From JAISGQ01 sp045604945 (GTDB taxonomy: Bacteria > Bacillota > Clostridia > Oscillospirales > Acutalibacteraceae): 5,532 nt of DNA. The DNA is taken from assembly GCA_045604945.1 (NCBI GenBank), contig JAZUPA010000201.1, positions 1-5,532 on the forward strand, read 5' to 3'. Shown here one piece after another: positions 4,901-5,532 of this stretch; the first letter of the stretch is position 1, and the number at the start of each line of letters is the position of its first letter. The notes beneath the pieces are model-generated. The model was not told where the DNA came from and did no database searches. It saw nothing but the letters and a program-made list of their open reading frames with translations. The position numbers were made by a program, and so were the translations under genes.

Positions 4901-4906
4901 GCGCTC

Positions 4907-5184
4907 AACAATTGAAAACAAACAACGACTGCGACGAAGACGGTCGGAATGTTGATTCTTCAGAGAGTTGGCGGGTGCTGCGAGCCAATGTTGAGACCTT
5001 CCTTATGACCTATCCCTTCCGAGTCGGAGGACCGAAAGCAGAAATGTAAGTAGACTCCTTCCGTAATGCTGCGTAAAAGCAAAGGGCTTGACAGAGCCTG
5101 AAGGTGGCGGAATTTTATTTCGCAAATTGAGTGGTACCGCGGGTTTTACAACTCGTCTCAATGATTGAGACGAGTTGTTTTTTT
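4907..5184 (+). ncRNA. T-box riboswitch leader
   Basis: A tRNA-sensing leader RNA. The T-box core is TGAGTGGTACCGCG (5128-5141), close to the consensus AGGGTGGNACCGCG. Stem I is closed by cgac (4932-4935) and gtcg (5023-5026). Its upper part has the AGAGAG bulge (4962-4967) and a distal hairpin TTGGC/GCCAA (4968-4972 with 4984-4988) around the GGGTGCTGCGA loop. AGTAGAC (about 5050-5056) fits the conserved linker region. In the T-box bulge TGGT should pair with a tRNA ending ACCA, so the cognate tRNA should have discriminator base A. The specifier is not certain: CCT (5009-5011, Pro) just before ATCCC fits the usual spacing best, with ATG (5005-5007, Met) as alternative. Uncharged tRNA should favour the antiterminator and let transcription reach the regulator gene. 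The start is estimated from the promoter. Confidence 0.93.
5148..5184 (+). terminator. T-box-controlled terminator
   Basis: acaactcgtctca (from 5148) pairs perfectly with tgagacgagttgt (ending 5178); the stem is about 14 bp with a 3-nt loop, followed by seven T (5178-5184). The 5' arm lies directly behind the T-box core, as needed for the mutually exclusive antiterminator. Confidence 0.93.
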
Positions 5185-5244
5185 GTTTTTTTCCAATTGT
5201 TGACTGTATTCTGAATTCAACAGCAGTGAAAGGAGAAATTATCA

Positions 5245-5532
5245 ATGGACTTCAATCTTAAAGAGGTAGCAGGCAGAATCAAGGACCTGCGCGAAGCAAA
5301 GGGTTATACTCAGGCGGAGCTTGCAAAGCTCACAGGCGTATCCCTTGAGGATTACATTGTTCTTGAGCAGGGCGAAACAGACTTCAGCTTCACCTTTATT
5401 TACAAGTGCGCAAAGGCTTGCGATGTTGAGGTCGTAGATATAATTGAAGGTACCAGCACCACTCTTACATCCTTTAACATCACCAGAAAAGGCGAAGGAA
5501 TGAAGATAGTCAAGAAAAAGGGCTATGTATAT
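5245..5532 (+). CDS. XRE-family HTH regulator, probably with C-terminal cupin (partial)
   Basis: The first 96 residues of a protein that continues past the window edge. Residues 7-62 form an XRE/Cro-type helix-turn-helix: RIKDLREAKGYTQAELAKLTGVS is helices 1-3, with the recognition helix after GVSLEDY, then an EQGE turn and a fourth helix. Residues 73-96 (LTSFNITRKGEGMKI...) look like the first strands of a cupin, so this is probably one of the ~180-aa HTH-cupin regulators. From memory, such regulators often precede an AMP-binding acyl-CoA ligase gene; that gene would lie outside the window. ATG at 5245 has AAAGGAG (5229-5235) nine bases upstream. It is the first gene behind the T-box, so its expression should rise when the cognate amino acid is scarce. 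The cupin call rests on about 24 residues. Confidence 0.85.
   Translation, partial: MDFNLKEVAGRIKDLREAKGYTQAELAKLTGVSLEDYIVLEQGETDFSFTFIYKCAKACDVEVVDIIEGTSTTLTSFNITRKGEGMKIVKKKGYVY

Noticed and set aside
5003..5245. Minus-strand open frame of 80 codons
   Set aside because: It is antisense to the T-box leader, whose RNA structure explains the sequence.

Overview
The window looks like chromosomal DNA of a gut-type Clostridia bacterium (Oscillospiraceae/Ruminococcus-like). This is inferred from AAGGAG-type ribosome binding sites, sigma-A promoters, short intrinsic terminators, a T-box riboswitch and the gene families present. No rRNA, tRNA, transposase, phage gene or CRISPR-Cas gene is visible.

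Layout, left to right. Positions 1-302 are a non-coding repeat field: a 94-bp block of four GTGAAAT boxes separated by three palindromes occurs twice, identically, 187 bp apart, around a 93-bp spacer that can fold on its own. Two single-gene plus-strand units follow: a 150-aa zinc-ribbon protein (444-896) and a 127-aa zincin-like metallopeptidase (1019-1402). They converge on a minus-strand two-gene operon, an alpha/beta hydrolase resembling subtype B tannases (3258-1963) followed by a GNAT acetyltransferase (1966-1457), joined by a TTGA start/stop overlap. Two more minus-strand genes with their own promoters and terminators follow: a NADAR-type protein of the family that acts as antitoxin to DarT1 (4024-3383), and a TerB-like helical protein (4643-4227). 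At the right end a plus-strand promoter drives a T-box leader (about 4907-5184) and an XRE-HTH/cupin-type regulator (5245 onward) that runs off the edge.

How they work together. Except for the hydrolase-acetyltransferase pair, each gene seems to be its own transcription unit, with a promoter and a terminator visible for most of them. No shared pathway is evident. The most notable points are: (1) the NADAR antitoxin-like gene has a near-consensus promoter of its own but no DarT toxin gene beside it; (2) a tRNA-sensing T-box controls a gene whose first product is a DNA-binding regulator; (3) the TerB-like gene's promoter is bracketed by an 11-bp inverted repeat placed so that inversion would recreate an equally good promoter facing the other way; (4) the modular GTGAAAT/palindrome repeat. 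Functions are assigned from remembered family motifs, not from database searches.
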